A stretch of 64,000 bases of DNA from Elusimicrobiota bacterium (GTDB lineage: Bacteria > Elusimicrobiota > Elusimicrobia > F11). Shown piece by piece: positions 24,442 to 30,983 of this stretch. The stretch lies in assembly GCA_022072025.1 (NCBI GenBank), contig JAJVIP010000009.1, positions 124,001 through 188,000 on the forward strand, given 5' to 3'. Within the stretch, counting starts at the first letter, position 1. Each line of letters begins with the position of its first letter. The translations under genes were made by a program, and so were the position numbers. A model generated the notes under the pieces. It did no database searches, was not told where the DNA came from, and saw nothing but the letters and a program-made list of their open reading frames with translations.

Positions 24442-24475
24442 TCTCCCTTCGTCCGGTGAGACGGACTCTGGGAGA
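24442..24475 (+). other. Intergenic hairpin before tRNA-Tyr
   Basis: TCTCCC (24442-24447) pairs with GGGAGA (24470-24475), and GTCCG (24451-24455) with CGGAC (24462-24466). It ends the operon before the tRNA, but there is no U run, so termination is only possible. Confidence 0.4.
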
Positions 24476-24513
24476 TTTCGTTGCTCTTATAGGAAGTTTT
24501 AAGGAGCAGCTTC

Positions 24514-24597
24514 GGGTCGGTGGCAGAGCGGTCAAATGCACCAGACTGTAAATCTGGCGGGCTACGCCCTACGTAGGTTCGATTCCTACCCGGCCCA
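24514..24597 (+). tRNA. tRNA-Tyr (GTA)
   Basis: Acceptor arm GGGTCGG (24514-24520) pairs with CCGGCCC (24590-24596), with discriminator A at 24597. The D arm includes GCAGAGCGGTCAAATGC, the anticodon stem is CCAGA/TCTGG around loop CTGTAAA (anticodon GTA), a long class II variable arm follows, and the T arm is GTAGG-TTCGATT-CCTAC. CCA is not encoded. The 3' end is overlapped on the opposite strand by the end of the TrmH-type gene. Confidence 0.95.
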
Positions 24598-25318
24598 ATT
24601 TTTTGACTTTAATCATCCACGAAAAAATGGCGTGGAGGAGAGCTGTGTCCTTCTTGTTTAATTCCCAACGGTTCAGCGCTTGCCGCAGATGATCTTCTGT
24701 TTGGTTTTTGTTCCAACCTTTCAATAGCTTTGCGTTTCGAATAGCTTTGGACCCTTGATGAATCAAACGTTCTCGATTTCTCACGGATATTGTTTCTGAA
24801 TAGGGGGTGGCCTGAGTGCGCGGGGAGCTTTTTTGTTGCAGGTTGTGGGCGACCACCGCCACCGCTTGAGCCAGGTTCATGGATGGGCACTTGGGATCAG
24901 TGGGAATTCTTACAACAAAGTGACAATAGCCCAAATCTCTATTGGACAGTCCCGAACGTTCTGAACCAAAGACAATGGCCACTCGGTGGCCTTTGTGGAG
25001 ATGGGCTTGGACTTGCTTTCGAAGTTGGGTCAAGGGCATCCAACGGAAAGGGTGGGACCGGTTGGACCCGGCAGAGGTTCCAACGACCAAATGGCAGGAT
25101 TGAAGGGCTTGTTTCAGGGATTTGAATTTTTTGGCTTGAGTAACCACTTCATGCGCTTTGACGGCAGATTTTGTTTCTCGCCACGCTTTTTCATAGGGGT
25201 TCACCACCCCCAAATTTCGAAATCCAAAATTCGCCATCCCTCGAGCGGAAGCCCCAATGTTTTTTGGATTTCTTGGTTCATTAAGAATGAATTGAAGGGA
25301 CCCTGTTGATTTGTTCAT
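24569..25318 (-). CDS. TrmH/SpoU-family RNA 2'-O-methyltransferase (TrmJ-like)
   Basis: A 249-residue SPOUT methyltransferase. Signatures: N-P-x-N-I-G-A-S-A-R-G-M-A-N-F-G-F near the start, V-F-G-S-E-R-S-G-L-S-N (motif 2) and M-N-L-A-Q-A-V-A-V-V-A-H-N-L (motif 3). The spacing is that of TrmJ, which methylates position 32 of some tRNAs. The last ten residues (G-R-V-G-I-E-P-T) are read from the antisense of the tRNA-Tyr 3' end, so the natural C-terminus has probably been extended by chance or by a lost stop. ATG 25318 fits family N-termini; the frame is open to 25372. It diverges from the PilZ gene. Confidence 0.8.
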   Translation of the reverse strand: MNKSTGSLQFILNEPRNPKNIGASARGMANFGFRNLGVVNPYEKAWRETKSAVKAHEVVTQAKKFKSLKQALQSCHLVVGTSAGSNRSHPFRWMPLTQLRKQVQAHLHKGHRVAIVFGSERSGLSNRDLGYCHFVVRIPTDPKCPSMNLAQAVAVVAHNLQQKSSPRTQATPYSETISVRNRERLIHQGSKAIRNAKLLKGWNKNQTEDHLRQALNRWELNKKDTALLHAIFSWMIKVKKLGRVGIEPT

Positions 25319-25381
25319 AATGAGAGCAAAGGATATTACTTTCTGCTTGCAATCTTTTAATTGCCAGAGCATGCTTAATCC

Positions 25382-25789
25382 ATGCGTTTCGCGACAGCAC
25401 GGAAATTAACGCGGTTTTACATCATCAATCCCATTGGGGACCGGAGACTGGAGCAACGATTTGATTCCAAAGAGAGCGTTGTTTTGCGTTTTCCAGCGAC
25501 GGGGCGAGTGGGACCAGCCATTGCCTATGATATTGGCCGCCACGGTCTAAGATTGGAATATGAAACCCAGCCTACCATTGGGATAGATGTGGAAATCGCT
25601 TTTCCCAACACGCCCGATCAAATGAGAGCCTATGGCCATGTGGTGTGGGTGCGCGAACGTGCTTTCGGAAAATATTTCGAATGCGGCGTTTCCATCTCTG
25701 TTTGGCACGGCGTCATCAATGGCGAAAAATCGTGGATGTCACTCAAAGGTTTTATCCCCAAAGAAGAACGTCGAAAAAAATCCCGCTAA
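25382..25789 (+). CDS. PilZ-domain protein
   Basis: A 135-residue cytoplasmic protein made mainly of one PilZ domain. The N-terminal switch contains R-R-L-E-Q-R (residues 22-27, an R-x-x-x-R type motif), and the second c-di-GMP motif reads D-I-G-R-H-G-L-R-L, i.e. D-x-G-x-x-G instead of the usual D-x-S-x-x-G. Later strands follow the fold (A-Y-G-H-V-V-W-V). Binding of c-di-GMP is plausible, making it an effector for the GGDEF enzyme at 6.2 kb, but the altered serine lowers the certainty. It converges on folP, overlapping four bases at the end. Confidence 0.75.
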   Translation: MRFATARKLTRFYIINPIGDRRLEQRFDSKESVVLRFPATGRVGPAIAYDIGRHGLRLEYETQPTIGIDVEIAFPNTPDQMRAYGHVVWVRERAFGKYFECGVSISVWHGVINGEKSWMSLKGFIPKEERRKKSR

Positions 25790-26622
25790 AGCAGTTTCTC
25801 CGCCAGACGCACGCATTCTCGGGTTTCTTTCACGTCGTGAGTTCGAAGAATAGACGCGCCCTTCATGACGGCAAGGGCGGTGGCCGCCAACGATCCGTTC
25901 AATCGATCCTCCGGGTTTTTGAGATTAAGAATTTCGCCGATAAATGATTTCCTTGAAACTCCCACCAAAACTGGAAGTCTCAGACTGTTGAGCTGATCCA
26001 GGTTTCGAAGGATCTTCAGGTCCCATTTCCACCAAAGCATTCCAAAATTTCGGAAAAATCCGATACCCGGATCAACGACCATTCGGGAGGGCGAAACTCC
26101 CGTCCTCTCTGCGATATCAATTGATTGACGGAGTATGGCTTTAACTGCCGGAATGGGTTGAGGGGGACCCTTTTTCTTAAATCCTTTAGGATGGGCCATC
26201 AAAATGAGGCCTTTAAATTTTTTTAGCAGGGGGAGTAGGTCCGATTGCGCTTCAAGTCCAGTAATGACATTCAATAGGGACGCTCCCGCTTCGAGGCCCG
26301 CCTTGGCGGGACGGGCGCGGAATGTATCAATCGAGAGAGGGATCTGCGTGGACCGTTGTATGGCCTCTAAGCCCCAAACCAACCGACGTTCTTCTTCCTC
26401 TTCTGATATTTGGGTGGAGAGATAGGGAGCTGTGGACATGGCGCCCACGTCAATAAAGTCCGCCCCATCGTCCTCCATTTCTTTCGCCTTGTCCATCAGG
26501 GCTCTTTTGCTTAAGGGCACAGACCCCTTAAAAAAGGATTCCGGACTCAAGTTGATGATTCCCATAATCCGGGGGGGGTGGTTTTTTCCTACTTTAATTC
26601 CGGCCAGGGATGTGGTAAGCAT
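25786..26622 (-). CDS. folP: Dihydropteroate synthase
   Basis: A 278-residue TIM-barrel enzyme that joins p-aminobenzoate to dihydropterin pyrophosphate in folate synthesis (the sulfonamide target). Motifs: I-M-G-I-I-N-L-S-P-E-S-F near the N-terminus (usual form N-V-T-P-D-S-F), D-D-G-A-D-F-I-D-V-G-A, I-P-L-S-I-D-T-F, V-V-D-P-G-I-G-F and L-V-G-V-S-R-K-S-F. Length is typical. It converges on the PilZ gene and starts next to the composite repeat at 26631. Other folate-linked genes in the window are thyA and folA at the right edge. Confidence 0.92.
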   Translation of the reverse strand: MLTTSLAGIKVGKNHPPRIMGIINLSPESFFKGSVPLSKRALMDKAKEMEDDGADFIDVGAMSTAPYLSTQISEEEEERRLVWGLEAIQRSTQIPLSIDTFRARPAKAGLEAGASLLNVITGLEAQSDLLPLLKKFKGLILMAHPKGFKKKGPPQPIPAVKAILRQSIDIAERTGVSPSRMVVDPGIGFFRNFGMLWWKWDLKILRNLDQLNSLRLPVLVGVSRKSFIGEILNLKNPEDRLNGSLAATALAVMKGASILRTHDVKETRECVRLAEKLL

Positions 26623-26630
26623 GCTCCAAG

Positions 26631-26799
26631 CTTAGTACTTCTTTTCACAAATACGCTCAGGTCGTAACAACCATCGTCGCCCCGGCTATCTTTTGGCCGG
26701 GGCCCAGGTTCTTCATCAGGAACACCTGGACCCCGGCCAAAAAGCATGCCGGGGCGACGATGGATCAATACAACCGTACTTATGAAAGAGAATACTTAG
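26631..26799. repeat. MITE-like composite palindrome with a family A core
   Basis: An imperfect 25-base terminal inverted repeat (26631-26655 and 26775-26799) encloses a complete family A repeat (26671-26763). Family A here has perfect 16-base ends CCATCGTCGCCCCGGC / GCCGGGGCGACGATGG and an inner palindrome. A solitary copy of the outer arm occurs at 41146-41170. No transposase is encoded; it fills the folP/DUF6941 intergenic space. Confidence 0.7.
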
Positions 26800-26833
26800 C
26801 ACTAACGGGAAAAAAGGAGTGAATCACGGGTCT

Positions 26834-27244
26834 ATGGACGTAGAAGCCTTTTTGATATGTGACGCCGCCAATGATCAATTTGGAAAATTGAATTTATTGG
26901 GGGCTTTTGATGCCATTGTGGCCCCCTCGGCTCCTGTTGTTCATCCGCAGTTTACGGTCGTGTTGCGTATTCGGTTCAAAAAGAGTGAATCAGCCAATCA
27001 TCCCTTTCGGATCAATATCATCGATGAAGATGGGAAAACCATATTCCCCAAACCCTTTGATGGCAATGTGAACGTTCAACTTCAGGATGCGGACGACTCA
27101 GCGGTGATCAATTTAATCGTGAATATGAGGGACATTCGTTTCGAAAAGTTCGGTCGTTACTCCGTGGATTTGACGATGGATGGAAAACAACGCGGATCTT
27201 TGCCCCTTTTTGTGAAGTCCCCTCCAACTGTTGGGCGCCCTTAA
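26834..27244 (+). CDS. DUF6941-like protein
   Basis: A 136-residue cytoplasmic protein. Its opening M-D-V-E-A-F-L-I-C-D-A-A followed by G-K-L-N-L-L-G-A-F-D matches, from memory, the DUF6941 family of small beta-rich proteins of unknown function. The remainder alternates beta-strands (F-T-V-V-L-R-I-R-F, then I-N-L-I-V-N) and ends with P-L-F-V-K. ATG 26834 follows AAGGAG (26814-26819) by 14 bases; GTG 26819 would overlap that site, so it is less likely. It lies just after the composite repeat and before a strong hairpin. Confidence 0.7.
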   Translation: MDVEAFLICDAANDQFGKLNLLGAFDAIVAPSAPVVHPQFTVVLRIRFKKSESANHPFRINIIDEDGKTIFPKPFDGNVNVQLQDADDSAVINLIVNMRDIRFEKFGRYSVDLTMDGKQRGSLPLFVKSPPTVGRP

Positions 27245-27327
27245 ACTTACAATTAATGCTTCTATCTAGGCGCTATTTATGTCAGGATGCGCGAGCTTCG
27301 AAGTTGAGGTAGGAGTTGTATTCGTTT

Positions 27328-27358
27328 AACCGTGAAGCAGACGCTTCACGGTTTTTTT
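27328..27358 (+). terminator. Strong intrinsic terminator, likely attenuator of the RRM gene
   Basis: AACCGTGAAGC (27328-27338) and GCTTCACGGTT (27343-27353) form a perfect 11-bp stem with loop AGAC, running into a T7 tract (27352-27358). It ends 16 bases before the RRM ATG (27375), leaving room only for the ribosome-binding site (AGGAGG, 27365-27370). A promoter cannot fit between, so transcription of the RRM gene must pass through it. Confidence 0.8.
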
Positions 27359-27374
27359 ATGCCCAGGAGGGCCC

Positions 27375-27710
27375 ATGACAAAATTATTCGTAGGCAGTTT
27401 GCCGTTTGACACAACAGAAGAACAGTTGGGGCAGTTGTTTGTCCCGTTTGGCCAAGTCGGCAAAGCCACACTTATTAACGACCGTGAAACGGGCCGTTCC
27501 AAGGGTTTCGGATTTGTTGAAATGCCCAATGATGCCGAGGCGCAAGCGGCCATTGCCAAGTTGAATGGCAGTAATTTAGGCGGACGTTCGATTGTGGTGA
27601 ACGTGGCTCGTCCCATGGAGAAACGCAGCGGTGGAGGATTTGGCGGCGGCAACCGTGGCGGTGGAGACAGAGGCGGAAGAGGCGGTGGCGGCGGTTTCAA
27701 ACGCTGGTAA
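27375..27710 (+). CDS. RRM RNA-binding protein with Gly-rich tail
   Basis: A 111-residue protein with one RNA-recognition motif: RNP2 K-L-F-V-G-S-L-P (3-10) and RNP1 K-G-F-G-F-V-E-M (43-50). The last ~34 residues are Gly/Arg-rich (G-G-G-F-G-G-G-N-R-G-G-G-D repeats), as in bacterial and cyanobacterial cold-induced Rbp proteins. Such proteins bind single-stranded RNA and are thought to act as RNA chaperones. Its leader ends in a strong terminator hairpin, so its own expression may be controlled by antitermination; it is followed by a good terminator (27732-27767), making a single-gene unit. Confidence 0.92.
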   Translation: MTKLFVGSLPFDTTEEQLGQLFVPFGQVGKATLINDRETGRSKGFGFVEMPNDAEAQAAIAKLNGSNLGGRSIVVNVARPMEKRSGGGFGGGNRGGGDRGGRGGGGGFKRW

Positions 27711-27731
27711 GCTGATTCGTTTTTCAAAAGA

Positions 27732-27767
27732 CCCCAGTTGGTGTTTGTTCGCCAATTGGGGTTTTTT
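27732..27767 (+). terminator. Rho-independent terminator of the RRM gene
   Basis: CCCCAGTTGG (27732-27741) and CCAATTGGGG (27752-27761) pair (one G-T) over a 10-base loop, followed by T6 and TATTTTT. Confidence 0.9.
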
Positions 27768-27816
27768 ATTTTTAAGGGAACACCATAAAAAATAAAAATA
27801 TGATGGATTATCCGAA

Positions 27817-29055
27817 ATGAGTGATTCGACTCACATCCCCAATCATGTTTCTTTTCCCCTAAGAACCGATAAGCGTTCGTTTTGGGCCCTCATGCTGACC
27901 CAGTTTTGTGGGGCGTTTAACGATAACCTTGTGAAAATTGTGGTGGCTCTGTTGTTGGTGAGGTGGATGTCGGCAGAGGACGCCAAAACATGGGTGGCCG
28001 TTTCAGGGGCTGTTTTCGCGATCCCATTTTTGTTGTTTTCTCTGGCCTCAGGCCGAATCGCCGATCGCTGGAGCAAAGCTCGCGTGATGCTTTTGGCTAA
28101 GCTATTTGATTTACCGATTGTCTTGATCGTGATTGCGGGTGTTTATCTGGAACAGGTGGGGGTGCTGATGACGGGTTTGTTCCTTTTGGCCAGTCAAAGC
28201 GCCTTTTTTAGCCCGGCCAAATATGGCCTCTTGCCTGAATTGTGTTCCGAGAAAGAATTGGCCTCGTCCAATGCCCTCTTAAATGCGTCAACCTTTGTGG
28301 CCATATTGTCCGGGAGCGTGGTTGGGGCTTGGGTCAGTGGCGATTATCATCGTTTCGCCTTTCTATCAGGTTCCATCGCGCTGGCGAGTTTTGTGGGCGC
28401 ATGTTTGGTAAAAAATGGGCCCGCCATGAATCCCCAGCAATTGTTGCGCTGGAATCCTCTCCCGGATTTCTTAGCCAATTGGAAACTAATTCAACCGCAT
28501 CCCGCGCTTCGCAAAAGCATATTGGCTGTTTCATTTTTTTGGTTTGCGGGCGGAGTGACTCACCTGAACCTTTTCCTGTATGTGGATCAGGTTCTGCGTT
28601 TGCCAGAAAAAATGGCTGGTTTCCTGTTGTCCGCGGTCGTGATCGGAATCGCCACCGGTAGTCTTTTGGCGGGACGATTATCGAAAGAAAAAATTCAAAC
28701 CAAATGGGTTCCGCTCGGAAGTTGCGGTATGGGCCTGTTTTTATTGGACCTCTATTTTTCAAACGACTCATTGATTCGATCTCTCGCGGATTGTTTTCTC
28801 ATGGGGGCCTTCGCGGGTCTTTATGTTATTCCGTTCAACACCTTGATCCAACTGAGAAGCCCTGAACGGGAACGGGGACGAATTCTCTCAACAGTTGGCC
28901 TTCTTTCCTTTGTGGCCATCTTAGGCGCCAGCGCGTTCCTGTGGGCGATGGGGGGAATGGCGGGAGCGGCGCCGGACCATATTTTCTTGGCGTTGGGGGT
29001 CCTTTGTTTCGTTATGGGAGGCGTCATTTTGCAGTTTCTTCCGTCGTTAAAATGA
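27817..29055 (+). CDS. MFS transporter, LplT-like
   Basis: A 412-residue major facilitator protein with about 12 hydrophobic helices. Its opening F-C-G-A-F-N-D-N-L-V-K and the loop S-G-R-I-A-D-R-W-S-K (MFS motif A) with S-A-F-F-S-P-A-K-Y-G resemble LplT, the lysophospholipid flippase-like carrier often linked with Aas acyltransferases. No acyltransferase is fused or adjacent, so the substrate is uncertain. It is followed 10 bases later by the lipoprotein gene and may lead the cytochrome-biogenesis operon. Confidence 0.82.
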   Translation: MSDSTHIPNHVSFPLRTDKRSFWALMLTQFCGAFNDNLVKIVVALLLVRWMSAEDAKTWVAVSGAVFAIPFLLFSLASGRIADRWSKARVMLLAKLFDLPIVLIVIAGVYLEQVGVLMTGLFLLASQSAFFSPAKYGLLPELCSEKELASSNALLNASTFVAILSGSVVGAWVSGDYHRFAFLSGSIALASFVGACLVKNGPAMNPQQLLRWNPLPDFLANWKLIQPHPALRKSILAVSFFWFAGGVTHLNLFLYVDQVLRLPEKMAGFLLSAVVIGIATGSLLAGRLSKEKIQTKWVPLGSCGMGLFLLDLYFSNDSLIRSLADCFLMGAFAGLYVIPFNTLIQLRSPERERGRILSTVGLLSFVAILGASAFLWAMGGMAGAAPDHIFLALGVLCFVMGGVILQFLPSLK

Positions 29056-29065
29056 TTAGGCTACA

Positions 29066-29659
29066 ATGCAAACCGTGAATAGACGTCTCTTTCCCATTCT
29101 TTTTTTCTTGGTCTTCATTCTGGGATGTAAGCAAGACCCCATTGTGAGTTATCGCGTGGCCAAAGAAAACCTTCCAGCCTCACCCCCGTCATTGGAGAGG
29201 GCGGGGGCCCAGTCTCACCGAGAAATTGAATGGACCACCCCTTCGGGCTGGAAAGAGCAACCGCCGTCCAGTATGCGCGTGGCCAGTTTTCTTATTACAT
29301 CTTCAGATGGGCGCGAAGCGGATGTGTCGGTCATCCCCTTGTCCGGTGAAGCGGGAGGAGACTTGCCCAACATCAATCGGTGGCGTGATCAGCTGAAGTT
29401 GGGGCCGCTCAGTGAAGGCGAACTGGAAACCCAGAGCCAAATCGTTCAGGTGGGAAAACGAAAAATGCGGTTGGTCAACTTTGTGAGTGAATATCCGTTG
29501 ATCAAAGATCAATACAAACAAAGAATTTTAGCGGCGATTTTTCATCAAGGATCCCAATCCTGGTTTTTCAAGATGATGGGGGAGGACGTTTTGGTCCAAA
29601 ATTCGAAACCCGCTTTCATTCAATTCCTCTCTTCCTTAAACGTGCATGACCATGAATAA
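29066..29659 (+). CDS. Lipoprotein of a cytochrome-biogenesis operon
   Basis: A 197-residue lipoprotein: lipobox F-I-L-G-C with lipidated Cys at residue 21 and a proline/serine-rich linker. The folded part (about 45-195) begins W-T-T-P-S-G-W-K, and later has R-V-A-S-F-L-I and F-F-K-M-M-G, a small alpha/beta pattern. I do not recognise a named family. Its stop overlaps the ResB-like gene by 14 bases, so it probably acts with the ResB/CcsA haem-ligation machine, for instance on the outer face of the inner membrane. No cysteines or histidine ladder suggest direct haem binding. Confidence 0.7.
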   Translation: MQTVNRRLFPILFFLVFILGCKQDPIVSYRVAKENLPASPPSLERAGAQSHREIEWTTPSGWKEQPPSSMRVASFLITSSDGREADVSVIPLSGEAGGDLPNINRWRDQLKLGPLSEGELETQSQIVQVGKRKMRLVNFVSEYPLIKDQYKQRILAAIFHQGSQSWFFKMMGEDVLVQNSKPAFIQFLSSLNVHDHE

Positions 29660-30788
29660 ATCTTTTCGCTTCTTCAAATGGTTGGGTTCACTCCAACTCA
29701 TGTTGGTGTCGCTCAGCCTCATGATGATCTTGGTGGTGTTTGGCACACTGGCTCAAGTGCGAATCGGAACCTTCGCGGCGCAAAAAGAATACTTCAGTAG
29801 TTTTTTTGTTTTTTCAGACCCCTTTGGTTTTCGGATGCCTGTTCTCCCCGGAGGTTTTTTGGTCGGAGGACTTTGGCTGATTAATTTGGTGGCGGCTTTT
29901 TTATTCCAATTTCGTTTCGTTCAAAAAAAGATGGGGTTGATTGTGATCCATGCGGGTTTGATTTTGCTTCTCTTGGGCCAGTTTCTCACGCAGATTCTTT
30001 CTGTCGAAAGCCAAATGGCGATTGATGTGGGGCATTCGAAAAATTATTCGGAAATTCCGCGGGAGATGGAATTGGTTTTTATTATGACCTCAGACCCAGG
30101 ATTCGACGAGGTAACGGCCATACCGGAGTCCCGCCTGAGAGACGGATATTCATTTTCTGTTCCTTCGCTGCCTTTCGAGGTTCAAATTAAAAAGGTTTTT
30201 AAAAACGCGCGCCTTATGATGGCTCAGGGAAATTTTGAGCCCTTGGCCACGGAAGGCGTTGGAAAGCAAGTGGTGGCGGAATCCATCCCACCTGTCTCAA
30301 CCGACGATGAAGCCAACAATCTCACCGTTGTGCTTGAGGCCACACATCAAAATAAAACTTTGGGCACATGGCTTGTTTCAGCGGGGTTGGGGGCCCCTCA
30401 GGAGTTGAAGGTTCAAGGGCAGAGTTTTTCCATGGCGGTTCGACCGCGTCGAATTTATTATCCGTTTACGCTTCATCTCAAAGAATTTCGTCATGATGTC
30501 TACCCGGGAACCACGATTCCGAAAAATTTTTCGAGCCTTGTGCATTTGACGCATCATGAAACCCGCGAGGACCGTGATGTTCTCATCTATATGAACAATC
30601 CGCTCCGGTTTGAAGGAAATACGTTTTATCAAGCCAGTTTTGGAAAAAATGACACGCTTTCAATTTTTCAAGTGGTCCAAAACCCGGTATGGTTAACGCC
30701 CTATGTGGCCTGCATTCTCATCACATTGGGCTTGGCCATCCAATTTATGATGCATCTGATTTCATTTGTTCGAAAGAGACGTTTATAA
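29646..30788 (+). CDS. resB: ResB-like cytochrome c biogenesis protein
   Basis: A 380-residue membrane protein of cytochrome c maturation System II. It has helices at about 10-35, 70-90, 100-120 and 355-375 with a large periplasmic domain between the third and fourth, the ResB/CcsB plan. Segments such as I-H-A-G-L-I-L-L-L-L-G-Q and N-P-L-R-F-E-G-N-T-F-Y-Q-A-S-F match the family (the latter near the conserved Y-Q-S/A-S-x-x). ResB and CcsA form the synthetase that attaches haem to apocytochrome c outside the membrane. A family A repeat separates it from ccsA. ATG 29652 is an equally good start. Confidence 0.87.
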   Translation: MTMNKSFRFFKWLGSLQLMLVSLSLMMILVVFGTLAQVRIGTFAAQKEYFSSFFVFSDPFGFRMPVLPGGFLVGGLWLINLVAAFLFQFRFVQKKMGLIVIHAGLILLLLGQFLTQILSVESQMAIDVGHSKNYSEIPREMELVFIMTSDPGFDEVTAIPESRLRDGYSFSVPSLPFEVQIKKVFKNARLMMAQGNFEPLATEGVGKQVVAESIPPVSTDDEANNLTVVLEATHQNKTLGTWLVSAGLGAPQELKVQGQSFSMAVRPRRIYYPFTLHLKEFRHDVYPGTTIPKNFSSLVHLTHHETREDRDVLIYMNNPLRFEGNTFYQASFGKNDTLSIFQVVQNPVWLTPYVACILITLGLAIQFMMHLISFVRKRRL

Positions 30789-30836
30789 TATGAAATCCCG
30801 ATTTCATGTTAATTTGCAAAGAAAACAGATGATCAT

Positions 30837-30955
30837 CGTCGCCCCGGCATGTCGTTTGGCCGGGGCCCAGGTGTTGTATTTTTCTCAGAATTTATTCCAA
30901 TACGGTTTTAAAAAACAAAACCTGGGCCCCGGCCAAGAAGCGTGCCGGGGCGACG
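30837..30955. repeat. Dispersed palindromic repeat, family A, long copy
   Basis: CGTCGCCCCGGC (30837-30848) and GCCGGGGCGACG (30944-30955) are the inverted ends; inside are GGCCGGGGCCCAGGT and its complement, around a 40-base AT-rich centre. It lies between the resB- and ccsA-like genes and stops 28 bases before the ccsA start, so both genes must be read across it if they form one operon. Confidence 0.85.
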
Positions 30956-30983
30956 TCCACTTTGGTTGCGGATCAGCCTCTCT

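Noticed and set aside
24790-25309. Plus-strand open frames opposite the TrmH-type gene
   Set aside because: They are antisense to conserved SPOUT motifs and have Gly/Trp-rich, non-folded sequence.
26280-26310. CCCGCC-TTG-GCGGG hairpin in folP as another in-frame repeat
   Set aside because: The residues encoded there fit the folP family alignment with no insertion, and the sequence lacks the family A ends.
30942-30983. GTG start at 30942 for the CcsA gene
   Set aside because: It lies inside the family A repeat and adds residues with no family counterpart; ATG 30984 starts before the first conserved part.
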